From Larix sibirica (Eukaryota > Streptophyta > Pinopsida > Pinales > Pinaceae), in the NCBI GenBank assembly GCA_004151065.3, contig NWUY0300019955.1, forward strand, positions 34,690 to 55,358: a stretch of 20,669 bases of DNA. The letters run 5' to 3'. A model generated the notes under the pieces. It saw only the letters and a program-made list of their open reading frames with translations. It had not been told where the DNA came from and searched no databases. Within the stretch, counting starts at the first letter, position 1, and every line of letters starts with the position of its first letter. Shown piece after piece: positions 1 through 7,980 of this stretch. The translations under genes were made by a program, and so were the position numbers.

Positions 1-50
1 TGTATAGATATACAACTCTAATTGCAAATTTCTTCGGATGCAAGACGAGA

Positions 51-100
51 TAACCTATAACAACATGGTTTTTTATAACCTATAACAACATGGTTTTTTA
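51..100. repeat. 25-bp tandem duplication (x2)
   Basis: Two adjacent identical 25-bp units (51-75 and 76-100) beginning taacctataacaacatgg. It looks like a slippage-type duplication in AT-rich DNA. Confidence 0.9.
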
Positions 101-1217
101 TATAATATAAAAAACTGTGAAAAGTTTTCCGAGGAGAAAAAAAAAAAATGCCTTCTTAAAAATTTAGATTGTATATTCCTTTCTAAAACTTGATGCTTTG
201 TATGCAAAATCCTCCATATCTATAATCACTATGTTCATGGATCCTCTATATGTATAGCATTGGACAAACTTTACGTGGTATCTTTGTTCAATGTGTGATA
301 TCCAAGGTGAGAAGATGGCATGCAGCCAAGAGTTCATGAGTGTTTTCTAAAACAACAAACGTTTGAAAGTTCCATTATGTTATATTTATTAAAAGGTCCA
401 ATATTTTATATTTATTAAAAGTTCCACTATGTTATATTTATTAAATTTGTGATGTGCAAAGTGAGATGACGCCACTTTGTAAGAGAGAAGTATTGTTATT
501 ATAAAAATAAATTTAAAATGTTTGATTTAAAAATGGATATTTTAAAGTATATGAAAGTAGAATCAACATATAAAAAATTAATATTTTTAATTAAAAATAA
601 CAAAATAACAAATATATTTATACCACATCCCATCATTTAATTAAATAAATTTATATATGTTTTCTAAGATTAGAAATATTTGAAAATATTTATGTTTATA
701 TTTTCTAGTATCAAAAGCGAGAAGATGGTCGGGCATACAATTGTTAATTAGTGAGTTTATAAGCATTTTTAAAAATTCAAAAGTTTGAAACTTTTTGATA
801 ATAATCATACACATGGTTGTGTATTTTTGTGTATTTTTTTTCCAGAAGAAAAAACATAATAACTTGTTTTAGATGAATCAAAGTTAATTTACAAAAATTC
901 AGAGATGATCGTCTATCTAAGCATCTGACGAAATTTAAAAGAGGCAATGCATATTCAGCAATAATATTATCTAATTCTAGCTTATACATACAAAATTTCA
1001 AGTCCTTCAACCCAACCCCGAGTAAATAACTCTGTTATTTCCATGGAGAAGGGAGAAAAAAATTAACATGCACAGTACCAAAATATATGATCTAAAATAT
1101 GTGAAACCAACAAGATAGCATACCAAAACAGTAGAAGCCTCTACCAACATCAATTTCACAAAGCACATGTTAGTAAGCCTTAAAGTGACCTTGTTCTGCA
1201 GGCCTAGAGTCGATAAG
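101..1217. other. AT-rich intergenic DNA, no gene seen
   Basis: Very AT-rich with homopolymer runs. Apart from the 26-bp triplet repeat at 369-446 I see no domain, splice pattern or RNA gene. Short frames on the minus strand at 777-1225 have composition typical of chance ORFs. The part nearest 1218 may be 3' flank of the minus-strand RNase H relic. Confidence 0.6.
369..446. repeat. 26-bp tandem repeat (x3)
   Basis: Three contiguous 26-bp units at 369-394, 395-420 and 421-446. The shared pattern is g(g/t)tcca, then an AT-rich core, then tatatttattaaa. The units differ by a few substitutions and no indels, which indicates an older event than the duplication at 51-100. Confidence 0.85.
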
Positions 1218-1715
1218 TTATTCAAAATACATATAACCTTCTATAACTCCAAGGGATCTTTTAGAGAGGTAGTCAGCTTGAGAGTATTGTTTTCTCTATA
1301 AACATGAGAAAAGTCAATAAAGAAAAAAGAGATGGTTTGTTCTCGAACCCATTTACCTCACTGCTCCAATGTAGCCACCCGGAAAGATCCACAATCCTTG
1401 GCCCAATCCACCACAATTTTAGAATCGCCAAAAATATGAATGAAACAAATATCAAAAGCGATGCAAAATGAAGGAGACACCAAAGTGCAAGTAGCTCAAC
1501 CCTGGTATTTGTACCATAACCCATTCCCATCCAAATCATGAAAGAAGATAGTGCATTGATGCTCACCACCATACCACAACCACCAATATTTTTAGTAGCA
1601 ACACCATAAAAAAAATCCGGAGGCACAATCTTCAAGGAAGGTGAAAGCACGAACCAACCTATTCCCTTTTGCACACGAGGCTTGATGTACTCACTGTAGA
1701 GTCCAAGAATATTAA
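1218..1715 (-). pseudogene. Decayed retroelement RNase H domain (relic 1)
   Basis: The minus strand reads through an almost complete plant-retroelement RNase HI fold split over three frames. First comes a segment (1273-1712) with GGCGMVV and TNTRVELLAL, the strand carrying the catalytic Glu. After a frameshift, FGDSKIVVDW (1403-1432) carries a catalytic Asp, followed by FSHVYRENN (about 1285-1316). After another shift, QADYLSKRSLGV leads to a TAA at 1218-1220. The first catalytic Asp appears replaced: the family's FDGA-type motif reads FFYGVA. Frameshifts, an internal TGA and the lost Asp make it non-functional. Such domains occur in the pol ORFs of plant LINEs and some LTR elements. No reverse transcriptase is recognisable upstream (higher coordinates), so the element class is open. 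Confidence 0.65.
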
Positions 1716-2060
1716 TGCATGTACAAACCGTTGTGTACTATTTAAGGTAAAAAATAAGCTTGTAATGTTAAGCATTCACAACGGAATCCCTATCATGATA
1801 GTGTGATATATGAATTTATGTTATATATTTACGTGTAGGGTATTTTTTTTTCAATAAAGTTAGTAAAGTATTGTATTAAAATGGTTGCTACGATTTTATA
1901 ATTAGACTCCTATATGTTTTTATGAGAGTTTGCAAAATGTCTGAAATTTTATGGAGTTTAAAGTCCAGAGTATATTTATACATTCATATCCAATTTATAT
2001 CTGAATATAGTCTATAAAAGATACTTAATACCAAAATACAAAAACAGTTCATTAAAACTA
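1716..2060. other. AT-rich spacer, nothing recognised
   Basis: Low-complexity AT-rich sequence between two minus-strand retroelement relics. No domain, repeat unit or RNA gene is visible. Confidence 0.5.
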
Positions 2061-2627
2061 CTATTCATGCATGACTTTCTTGTCAGATTCGTTCTCAGCT
2101 TGCTTGACTTCCTCTCTCGTGGGTTCATCTTTTGGCTCTGTTGGGGGGTCTACTGCATCAGGAGGAGGTCGATTGAGGTTAAGAACATTACAAATAGGAC
2201 CAGGGGATGACTCTTTTGTTGAGTATTCCCAATGTTCTTGCTATGTGGGATTGGGGGGCATCCTGTTGCGCAACTCTTCTACCTCTGTCTAGAGAGAATA
2301 GAATTCATCTTGCAAGCATTGTTGTCCATACTTTTTCTCAGCTGGGATTTCCAAAGAATTCAAGACTTGAACTGATAGACCATGGACTTGAATTTGGAGG
2401 GATTGCATTGTAGCTTCTAGCTATGTTGTCTCTTCTTCCTGCCTTGTTTGTCTCCAAAAGGAACTCCCTATGTTTCTCTTCACCATAGCTCTTGATGGCA
2501 TGAAGTAAGGGTGATATGAATCCACTGTGATTTGGGTCCTCGCGAATTTCCTATGGGGATCCTTATTCTTACGATCCTCTTCATATTTCTTATCACCTTT
2601 TCTTTTGCACGTGTTGGATGATTGCAA
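2061..2627 (-). pseudogene. Decayed gag-like frame with three in-frame TAGs
   Basis: One minus-strand frame runs about 189 codons to a TAG at 2061-2063, interrupted only by three TAG codons (plus-strand positions 2421-2423, 2289-2291, 2241-2243). The N-terminal part is basic and polar (CKRKGDKKYEEDRKNKD). The middle resembles a coiled coil (EATMQSLQIQVHGLSVQVL, then TEVEELRNR). The end is proline- and acid-rich (NRPPPDAVDPPTEPKDEPT). Composition fits a retroelement gag or linker region, but I recognise no family. All three stops sit where Gln would suit the surrounding text, so CAG-to-TAG transitions are a simple explanation. With the relic at 2985-3337 it may belong to one old minus-strand insertion, although RNase H upstream of a gag-like part is not a normal order. 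Confidence 0.4.
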
Positions 2628-2984
2628 TCTCCTTCAGATTCGTTCCTCAATCTTATCTATTAAATGACCAGTGTGCTCACACATTCCCAGCCAATGACGT
2701 GGAGGGGGAGTATTTTTCACACCTTGTCCTTTGGATTCTTATGCCATCTTACGTTCTCCCAGGAGTCGGGCCCAAGGGAGTTACTTGGGGAGGAATTGAA
2801 ATGATCTTTGTCAATGAAGATTATTACCATGCACTTAATTTTGTCAATGCTACTTGAATTGCATGTGAGATTTATCCTCTTGGTTACTTTGGGGGAGGTT
2901 CCTCAACTGTTCTCTTGAGGTGATTCCATAATGTGGACACCTTTGGGTTTCTCCAACCGCCTGAAGTTTGGGTTCATACCACGA
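2628..2984 (-). pseudogene. Probable continuation of the decayed minus-strand element
   Basis: No long frame survives. The minus strand at about 2650-2690 reads MCEHTGHLIDKI. This fits CX2CX4HX4C zinc-knuckle spacing if two of the four ligands (first and last Cys) were replaced by Leu and Ile. The rest is fragmentary sequence with stops in all frames. The call rests on one degraded motif and its position next to the gag-like frame. Confidence 0.25.
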
Positions 2985-3337
2985 TCAAGGAATGGGTTGT
3001 GAGGAAGCATGATCGTTGATTATGAGGGTATCGACTAGATCTCTAGTGGCCACATTGGCTTGCATATCCGCACTAGTGTTGTTGGATCTTAGGATGTGGA
3101 AGAGAGAAATATTGCGAAAATCAAGCATCTCCTGATAGATCCTCAAGGCGATGGCTCTCAGTTTCATGTCCTTTAGCAAGGTCCTCAATCTTAGATGATT
3201 TATAATTAGTTTCGAATCTCCCAGGATTATGTGAGAGTTAATCCCATGTTGTTTACCTATTTAGAGTCCTTTGAAAAAGGGAATAGGCTTTTGCTTGATT
3301 GTTTGTTGTGATTTTGTTGCTCCATGAAAACTAGGTT
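2985..3337 (-). pseudogene. RNase H fragment (relic 2)
   Basis: The minus strand encodes the C-terminal half of an RNase H domain in one frame. IGKQHGINSHIILGDSKLI (the catalytic Asp is in GDS, plus-strand 3195-3230) is followed by a helical stretch and then FHILRSNNTSADMQANVA (about 3060-3105). That corresponds to the family's H-x-x-R-x-x-N-x-x-AD segment. An in-frame TAA at plus-strand 3261-3263 and absence of the N-terminal half with the first Asp mark it as dead. It is more divergent in its last motif than relic 1, so the two are not copies of one recent insertion. The same fold is used by LINE and LTR elements, so class is not assigned. Confidence 0.55.
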
Positions 3338-3536
3338 CCTATGTTTCATCCTAGGGAAAATATCACCCCACCTACACCTACCGCCCTAGGTTAAGTGTAG
3401 GATATTTTAATATACATGATCAAATGAATTTAATTTAATTATATAATATTTTATATTTTAAATTTATAAAATACAATGAAATGAATTTAATTTTGTTATA
3501 TAATATTAAGTTAATGTTATGTTTAGCATGGGAACA
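3338..3536. other. AT-rich spacer between opposed RNase H relics
   Basis: Non-coding AT-rich DNA. A loose direct repeat of roughly 58-bp period (aaatgaatttaattt at about 3423 and 3480) is the only structure noticed. Confidence 0.45.
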
Positions 3537-3801
3537 TTCGGCGATGCAAAGCTCATCATTGATTGGATAAAAAAAGAGACGATATGCCACCATATATTGC
3601 TCATGTCGATTCTGGAGACAAAAAGATTAAAATCGTTCCTGGAGATGGTATCTTTTACACTTGTACAGGGAAAGAAATCATGAAGCAGATGAATTGTCCA
3701 AGATTGGGGTGAACATGCAACATGGGAAATGGCATATTATGGAGACAGCGGTAGGAACAACGACTGAATATTACCATACACCATTTCGTGGCCTTCCTTA
3801 A
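3537..3801 (+). pseudogene. RNase H C-terminal fragment (relic 3)
   Basis: The plus strand starts at FGDAKLIIDWIKK (3537-3575), the RNase H segment with the second-half catalytic Asp. It continues through a helical stretch and a VSFTLVQGKKS segment, at the place where related domains read F-x-H-V-x-R-x-x-N. Two TGA stops follow, then a frameshift to a frame reading GKWHIMETAVGTTTEYYHTPF, ending in TAA at 3799-3801. That tail resembles the end of retroelement RNase H proteins as I recall them. The conserved His and Arg are lost and the N-terminal half is missing. It is opposite in strand to relics 1 and 2. Confidence 0.55.
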
Positions 3802-4198
3802 TGATCAAGGCAGTACAGGTAAGTTTTATTTTTGCATAACATTTTTGCAACTCATGTTTTTTTACAATTGTAGGTGTGGCAAGAACATGTCTCAAGATAG
3901 ATCTAGTGATATTGAAAACAAAGAAGATTTGGAATGAGCCCTATAAGATTTTTTGGATTTTGTGTGATATTTAGAATTCTACATACTATTAAACATCTAA
4001 AAAATATATCTTTGCTTATATAAATAAAGCTATTTTTTTTCTTAAAAAATAAATATAAATAATAAATATCATTTTATTATTTAAATGAATAATTAAATAT
4101 TTTAAATTTAAAATAATTTTTTTAAATAAATAAAAAATACACATCGCTTCCTTAAGTTAATGACCTTTCACATGGTATGTGTTTGTTCATTTCCATGC
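3802..4198. other. AT-rich DNA, no gene seen
   Basis: Extremely AT-rich, especially 3990-4140. A splice-like pair, CAG/GTAAGT at 3818 and TTGTAG/GTG at 3873, encloses only 55 nt, short for a plant intron, so it is not called. Nothing else is recognised. Confidence 0.5.
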
Positions 4199-4292
4199 TC
4201 ACCTCATCTCCTTACCATCTTTGTAGGCATGTTTGGAACTCATCTCATCTCCTTTGCCATCTCTATAGACACGTCATTTGGTTGGAACTCTT
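4199..4292. repeat. Degenerate tandem duplication, about 45 bp
   Basis: Two imperfect adjacent copies sharing ctca(c/t)ctcatctcc(t)t, ccatct and ttggaactc, with several substitutions and a small indel. No coding signal. Confidence 0.5.
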
Positions 4293-4602
4293 AATATGCA
4301 GAACCCCAAAGGACAAAAAGTATTCGGGAACCGCCCCACGTTCATGATAAAGAGAAACGAATACTAAAAATTCATACAAGTTTCTTTACACATAAAAAGA
4401 ATTTATATTTAAATATTTATTATTTATATAACACCATCTCATCTTAATGGGAGTCATTTAAAATTTTTAAGTTTTTGAAACTCAGTTATAATTTAGTATG
4501 GAATCGTTTGAATTCTATTTTTAATTGTAAAAAAAATAAAGCATTTGTTATTTATTTATATTATTTGAGCTTTGTTTCAATAATTTATACATACAATTTC
4601 AA
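4293..4602. other. AT-rich DNA, nothing recognised
   Basis: Low-complexity AT-rich sequence without coding, RNA or repeat signals I can support. Confidence 0.5.
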
Positions 4603-4702
4603 CAATTCCAATCCTATTACATTATTATAAATTTTAGTAACTTATATATACAATTCCAATCCTATTACATTATTATAAATTTTAGTAACTTATATATACA
4701 AT
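4603..4702. repeat. 48-bp tandem duplication (x2)
   Basis: Units at 4603-4650 and 4651-4698 starting caattccaatcctattaca are identical over the full period and run a few bases into a third partial unit. The near-perfect identity points to a recent slippage or tandem event. Confidence 0.9.
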
Positions 4703-4959
4703 CCCAATAACACCAACCAAATTTTGAAAAAAAAAAATAACAAACTTTCATACCACTATTATATTCCAATTATTCCAATCACAATACGACAACCACAAAA
4801 TGATTTAATATAATTTTAAATGTTCCTAAAACAAGTTCCTTTTCCGTTTATATAGACTTGGTCCAAAAGTCAAGCCTTGGACTTTGTATATGCAATGTTA
4901 TCATTGTTATTATTTATATAACTAATATAACCTGGGAGTTTGGTGGACATACTAAACTC
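4703..4959. other. AT-rich spacer, nothing recognised
   Basis: No domain, RNA gene or repeat is supported in this stretch. Confidence 0.45.
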
Positions 4960-5037
4960 AACTCCCATTCCACATTTCCTAGAGATACATATCCATCCAA
5001 CTCCCATTCCACATTTCCTAGAGATACATATCCATCC
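4960..5037. repeat. 39-bp tandem duplication (x2)
   Basis: Units at 4960-4998 and 4999-5037, starting aactcccattccacatttcc, are identical. They directly precede the SINE at about 5040. Confidence 0.9.
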
Positions 5038-5039
5038 AT

Positions 5040-5150
5040 CGTTTTATCGTAAGTGGTGGTGATAAGTAGAAGGTCAAATCTTCGAGTTCAATCTTTTCAA
5101 TCTGGAGCGGCGACCACTAGAACTTTTCCTTCCACAAAAATAAAATAAAA
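5040..5150 (+). mobile_element. tRNA-derived SINE, short
   Basis: The 5' end has RNA polymerase III internal-promoter elements in tRNA order. A box-A-like sequence tcgtaagtggtgg (from 5047) is followed 38 nt later by box-B-like gagttcaatct (5084-5094), which matches GWTCRANNC at 8 of 9 positions. A non-tRNA body follows and an A-rich tail, aaaataaaataaaataa (about 5137-5153). This is the layout of plant SINEs. The left edge sits against the 39-bp tandem duplication and I could not define target-site duplications. It ends about 40 bp upstream of the TATA box of the gene at 5505. Confidence 0.5.
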
Positions 5151-5190
5151 TAATTGAGGGAGGAGAGAGAGAACATGACAAGCACTAGAC

Positions 5191-5199
5191 TATAAAATA
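5191..5199 (+). promoter_or_regulatory. TATA box of the CDS at 5505
   Basis: The sequence tataaaata lies 306 bp upstream of the ATG. A start site about 30 bp downstream would give a 5' leader of roughly 280 nt, consistent with the two upstream ORFs there. A purine-rich gagggaggagagagagaa tract lies just upstream (about 5156-5172). Confidence 0.5.
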
Positions 5200-5313
5200 A
5201 GGACAATTGCATTGATACCGTAATGCATGTATCTCATGGCATGTGAGAGTTTTAGTCTCTCCAGGCTTCCCTGAAAATTGGCGTCCAGCGAGGGTTTGTT
5301 AGCGATAATTCCG

Positions 5314-5406
5314 ATGATGATGATTATGGTTCATCTGGCCGAGACACAGACACAGGGTTTTGCTTTTTTTTTGGTGCACAGTCACCAAGGTGGGAGGGAT
5401 CATTAG
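5314..5406 (+). promoter_or_regulatory. Upstream ORF 1 (30 codons)
   Basis: Three consecutive ATG codons (5314, 5317, 5320) and a fourth at 5326 open a 30-codon frame ending in TAG at 5404-5406. It is in a different frame from the main CDS. The second ATG has A at -3. If included in the mRNA it would be expected to lower translation of the main frame. Confidence 0.45.
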
Positions 5407-5490
5407 AGGTGAAGAGATCAGGGGATCGATTCCTTTAAGGTAAACAGTCTAGATCAGAATCGAATAGAATCCGTGGGTATTTATTGTTGG

Positions 5491-5517
5491 ATGGGAATAT
5501 TGAAATGGCGTCTCTGA
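5491..5517 (+). promoter_or_regulatory. Upstream ORF 2 overlapping the main start
   Basis: ATG at 5491 opens an 8-codon frame (MGILKWRL) that ends at TGA 5515-5517, overlapping the main ATG (5505) out of frame. Its context is weak (T at -3) while the main ATG has G at -3 and G at +4, so leaky scanning would favour the main start. Confidence 0.45.
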
Positions 5518-5906
5518 ATAGATCGTCGATTTCGTTCAGGCGACAGGGGTCTTCTGGGCTGGCGTGGGAGGAGAATTGGATACCAGCGGAGGTGGACGGT
5601 GGAGCCGGAGGTGGAACAGCGCTGCCACCGCCACCAGGTCCTACAACTAATTCCCACCACCATTTACATTACTCAGCCACCGCCGCCCAGTCTATTCATC
5701 AGAAATCCTCTTCTGCGCGTTTAGATCCTCAGCTGAGGCACAGCAGAAGCGTCGGCTTGCTTGGCGCCGGCTACAGTCGATCGCGCGACCACCGTGTTCA
5801 GAGCTCGCTCATCGATCTCAATCCTGCGCACAAGGAAACAGGTCACAAATCGCACTCTCGCGTTCTCAGATGGTTTAAACGGACCTTCTTTAAATCCAAG
5901 ACTTGA
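5505..5906 (+). CDS. MAPK kinase substrate (At1g80180-like) family protein
   Basis: A 133-residue single-exon frame, clearly richer in G+C than its flanks. The N-terminus MASLNRSSISFRRQGSSG followed by LAWEENW (residues 1-25) matches the conserved start of the small plant family annotated as MAPK kinase substrate proteins (At1g80180/At1g15400 type). These are short, mostly disordered proteins. The central LRHSRSVGLLGAGYSRS (about residues 86-102) matches the family's second conserved Ser/Arg block. Between them lies a low-complexity Gly/Pro/His-rich linker. The end, RVLRWFKRTFFKSKT, is basic and unlike the Pro/Ser-rich, Cys-containing ends I recall for the family. No Ser-Pro or Thr-Pro dipeptide is present, so the usual MAPK target motif is absent. 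The start is the ATG at 5505 because an in-frame extension upstream has no ATG and 5505 has a good Kozak context. Role in the cell is inferred only from the family. Confidence 0.7.
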   Translation: MASLNRSSISFRRQGSSGLAWEENWIPAEVDGGAGGGTALPPPPGPTTNSHHHLHYSATAAQSIHQKSSSARLDPQLRHSRSVGLLGAGYSRSRDHRVQSSLIDLNPAHKETGHKSHSRVLRWFKRTFFKSKT

Positions 5907-6180
5907 TTTCATTTTTATTTGTATTACAGTTCTTGTTTCTTTCTCTGTCTATGTCAGACTTGCATTCAAGAAATATTTGGTTGGGAATAGACATTTGGGC
6001 TTGAAGCCTGTGTCCAGGGGTAGGCTATTATTTATCGTCAAATTCGCCTTGTAATTGGTATTACTGTATCTGGTTGTCTTTTTCTTGCCACAGGGAAACC
6101 AATTCCTGTGCTGTGCTATGGTAGAATTTGTGTTGCCTTTCTGCTGCTAAACATTATGCAAACTTGGTACATATATGGTT
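5907..6180 (+). other. Probable 3' UTR of the CDS at 5505
   Basis: T-rich downstream sequence with TGTAA and TTGTNN-type upstream elements common before plant poly(A) sites, but no clear AATAAA. The end is arbitrary. A frame overlapping the CDS and continuing to 6054 is a shadow. Confidence 0.3.
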
Positions 6181-6272
6181 TTGCTATTTTGTGTACGAAA
6201 TAGTTTAAACATTCCAATATTTCTGTAAAAAATTATATTTCTGTAAAAGATTTCAAATAACAGTGTTTAAAC

Positions 6273-6427
6273 TTGTTTAATTCGATTGAAATATTTGACA
6301 GGATGATTCCATTTATATATTCAGAAACATACTTTAGACAACACAAAATTGTTTAATTCTATTGAAATATTTGACAGGATGATTCCATTTATATATTCAG
6401 AAACATACTTTACACAACACAAAATTG
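6273..6427. repeat. 76-bp tandem duplication (x2)
   Basis: Units start at 6273 and 6349 (ttgtttaattc...) and run to about 6427. They differ at only a couple of positions (ttcgattg/ttctattg; tagaca/tacaca). Confidence 0.9.
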
Positions 6428-6535
6428 AAATTTAAAAATCCTAATATCAAAATCGTTGAATTTTTAGACTTGCTCCACACAATTGACCTTATACCTTGCA
6501 TCAATATCACACCTTCTCTATAGTTGATGGGTTGC

Positions 6536-6626
6536 ATTTCAATTATTTGATTTTGACGTATACACAGTTAAAATTTTCTAATGCTATTTCAATTATTTGA
6601 TTTTGATGTATACACATAGTTAAAAC
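6536..6626. repeat. 50-bp direct duplication (x2)
   Basis: Copies start at 6536 and 6586 (atttcaattatttgattttg). They are near-identical over about 38 bp, with one substitution and a 2-base indel (acacagtt/acacatagtt). Confidence 0.85.
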
Positions 6627-7196
6627 TTACAATGATAAACATTGACGAAAATGGCCTTATCAACAATAATATTAAAATAGAAACTGCCATCCAACGTGGT
6701 ATGATTCGTCGAGAGGGAAAGGAGCAGGTCTGTGGGTAGTTGGGGTTGGACGATGGAGACGTGTGATAGCTTGTTTTGGTCAAATCCAAGAATATTCTAT
6801 TATTGGTGTGACTTATCGTGGGGTGCAGCACATGGTGTGTAGCTTGTTTTTGACTAAAGCCAGGATACGTGACCATGAAAGAATCTAGGAGGACACGTAG
6901 TATCATGATTTTATTATGTATTTTTGGAGGACACGTAGCATCATTATCTATTATGTGTGTGCATTCAGAGACAAATGTCATTGACACTATAACAAAGTAA
7001 GTGGACCTACATGGTAAAATACGAAAAGTGAAACTTTTCGATTAAGAAAAATAAACCAATTTGGAACTTACATAAAATATTTAACTTTGATTTCATTTTC
7101 TTAACCCACTAATATTTCCACCCATGATAAGATTCAGATTCAATTAGATTATTAGAAGGTGGATGAAATATTAAAAAAAAACTCGTTAAATCAGGA
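6627..7196. other. Non-coding DNA with a short direct repeat
   Basis: A 13-bp match, ggaggacacgtag, with similar following sequence occurs at 6888 and 6926 (period 38). A small perfect hairpin, cgaaaagt-gaa-acttttcg, lies at 7022-7040. A 132-codon minus-strand frame (6589-6987) has no recognisable domain and partly covers the 50-bp duplication, so I do not call it. Confidence 0.45.
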
Positions 7197-7625
7197 TTAA
7201 AAATAGTATACTAGTTGTTAATATCCAAATTTGGTCTCCATTAAGATATATCATGTTATTAAAAATAGTAGCCTAGTTGTTAATGTCCAAATTTGGTCTC
7301 CATTAAGATATATCATGTCTATAATTGTTCTCATAGATTCAAGGTGTTAGGTTTAGAATGGATATAACTTAACCCTAGTTAGTTGTTAATGTTCAAATTT
7401 GGTCTCCATTAAGATATATCATGTCTATAATTGTTTTCATAGGTTGAAGGTGCTAGGTTTAGAATGGATATAACTTAATCCTAGTTTTGTTAGTTTAACA
7501 TATTAACTCATTTAACATATATCATGTCTATGATTGTTCTCATAGGTTGTAGGTGTTAAGTTTAGAATAGATATAACTTAACCCTAGTTTAATAGTTTAA
7601 CATATTAACTCATTTAACATAGCCT
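7197..7625. repeat. Nested direct-repeat block (three modules)
   Basis: Three modules recur in changing combinations. Module 1 (agttgttaat, then ccaaatttggtctccatt) is at about 7213, 7275 and 7381. Module 2 (ctataattgttctcatag to ataacttaaccctagtt) is at about 7319, 7424 and 7527. Module 3 (agtttaacatattaactcat) is at about 7492 and 7594. Copies differ by a few substitutions. No coding signal. Confidence 0.8.
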
Positions 7626-7980
7626 TTAACATACTCATCTAACATAGTTTCTTCTAAATAGAGATACAAAATCTCATAATAATACAACCATTTATGTGGG
7701 AAATAGCTTTAACATGGAGAGGAAATCCATGACAAAAAAACATAAAGAACTTAATATCTAATAATTTCATGTAAATGTAAGTATAATTATTTCATATAAA
7801 TGTAAGTATAATTATGGCACTCATTGTCTTGAGCTTACTACCATCTTTGTATAGTGCTCATGATAGAGATAGAACTATAGATGCAATTATAAGAAGATAA
7901 AATGGTGACATGGTTATGGGGATGATAGTTGTAATGTTTGATATTACAACATAAAAAATGTCTTTTTCTTTTCTTGATAT
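7626..7980. other. AT-rich DNA with a 25-bp duplication
   Basis: Two 25-bp units at 7764-7788 and 7789-7813 (atttcat(g/a)taaatgtaagt), differing by one base, are the only structure seen. No gene. Confidence 0.55.

Noticed and set aside
2061-2627. Reassigned stop codons (UAR read as Gln)
   Set aside because: The pattern appears only in decayed frames that also have frameshifts. Plant nuclear genomes use the standard code, and C-to-T decay explains it.
3819-3873. Intron with good GTAAGT and TTGTAG borders
   Set aside because: 55 nt is short for a plant intron and neither side is a convincing exon.
5040-5100. A functional tRNA gene
   Set aside because: Box A and box B are present, but the cloverleaf, anticodon arm and acceptor pairing are not; an A-rich tail indicates a SINE.
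5484-5504. Seven-codon N-terminal extension of the CDS at 5505
   Set aside because: It would start at TTG; the ATG at 5505 matches the family start and has a good context.
6589-6987. 132-codon minus-strand frame
   Set aside because: No domain, unusual composition, overlap with a tandem duplication and no promoter or splice context.
7197-7625. CRISPR-like array
   Set aside because: Repeats are long, irregular and adjacent, with no uniform spacers, and the setting is a plant genome.
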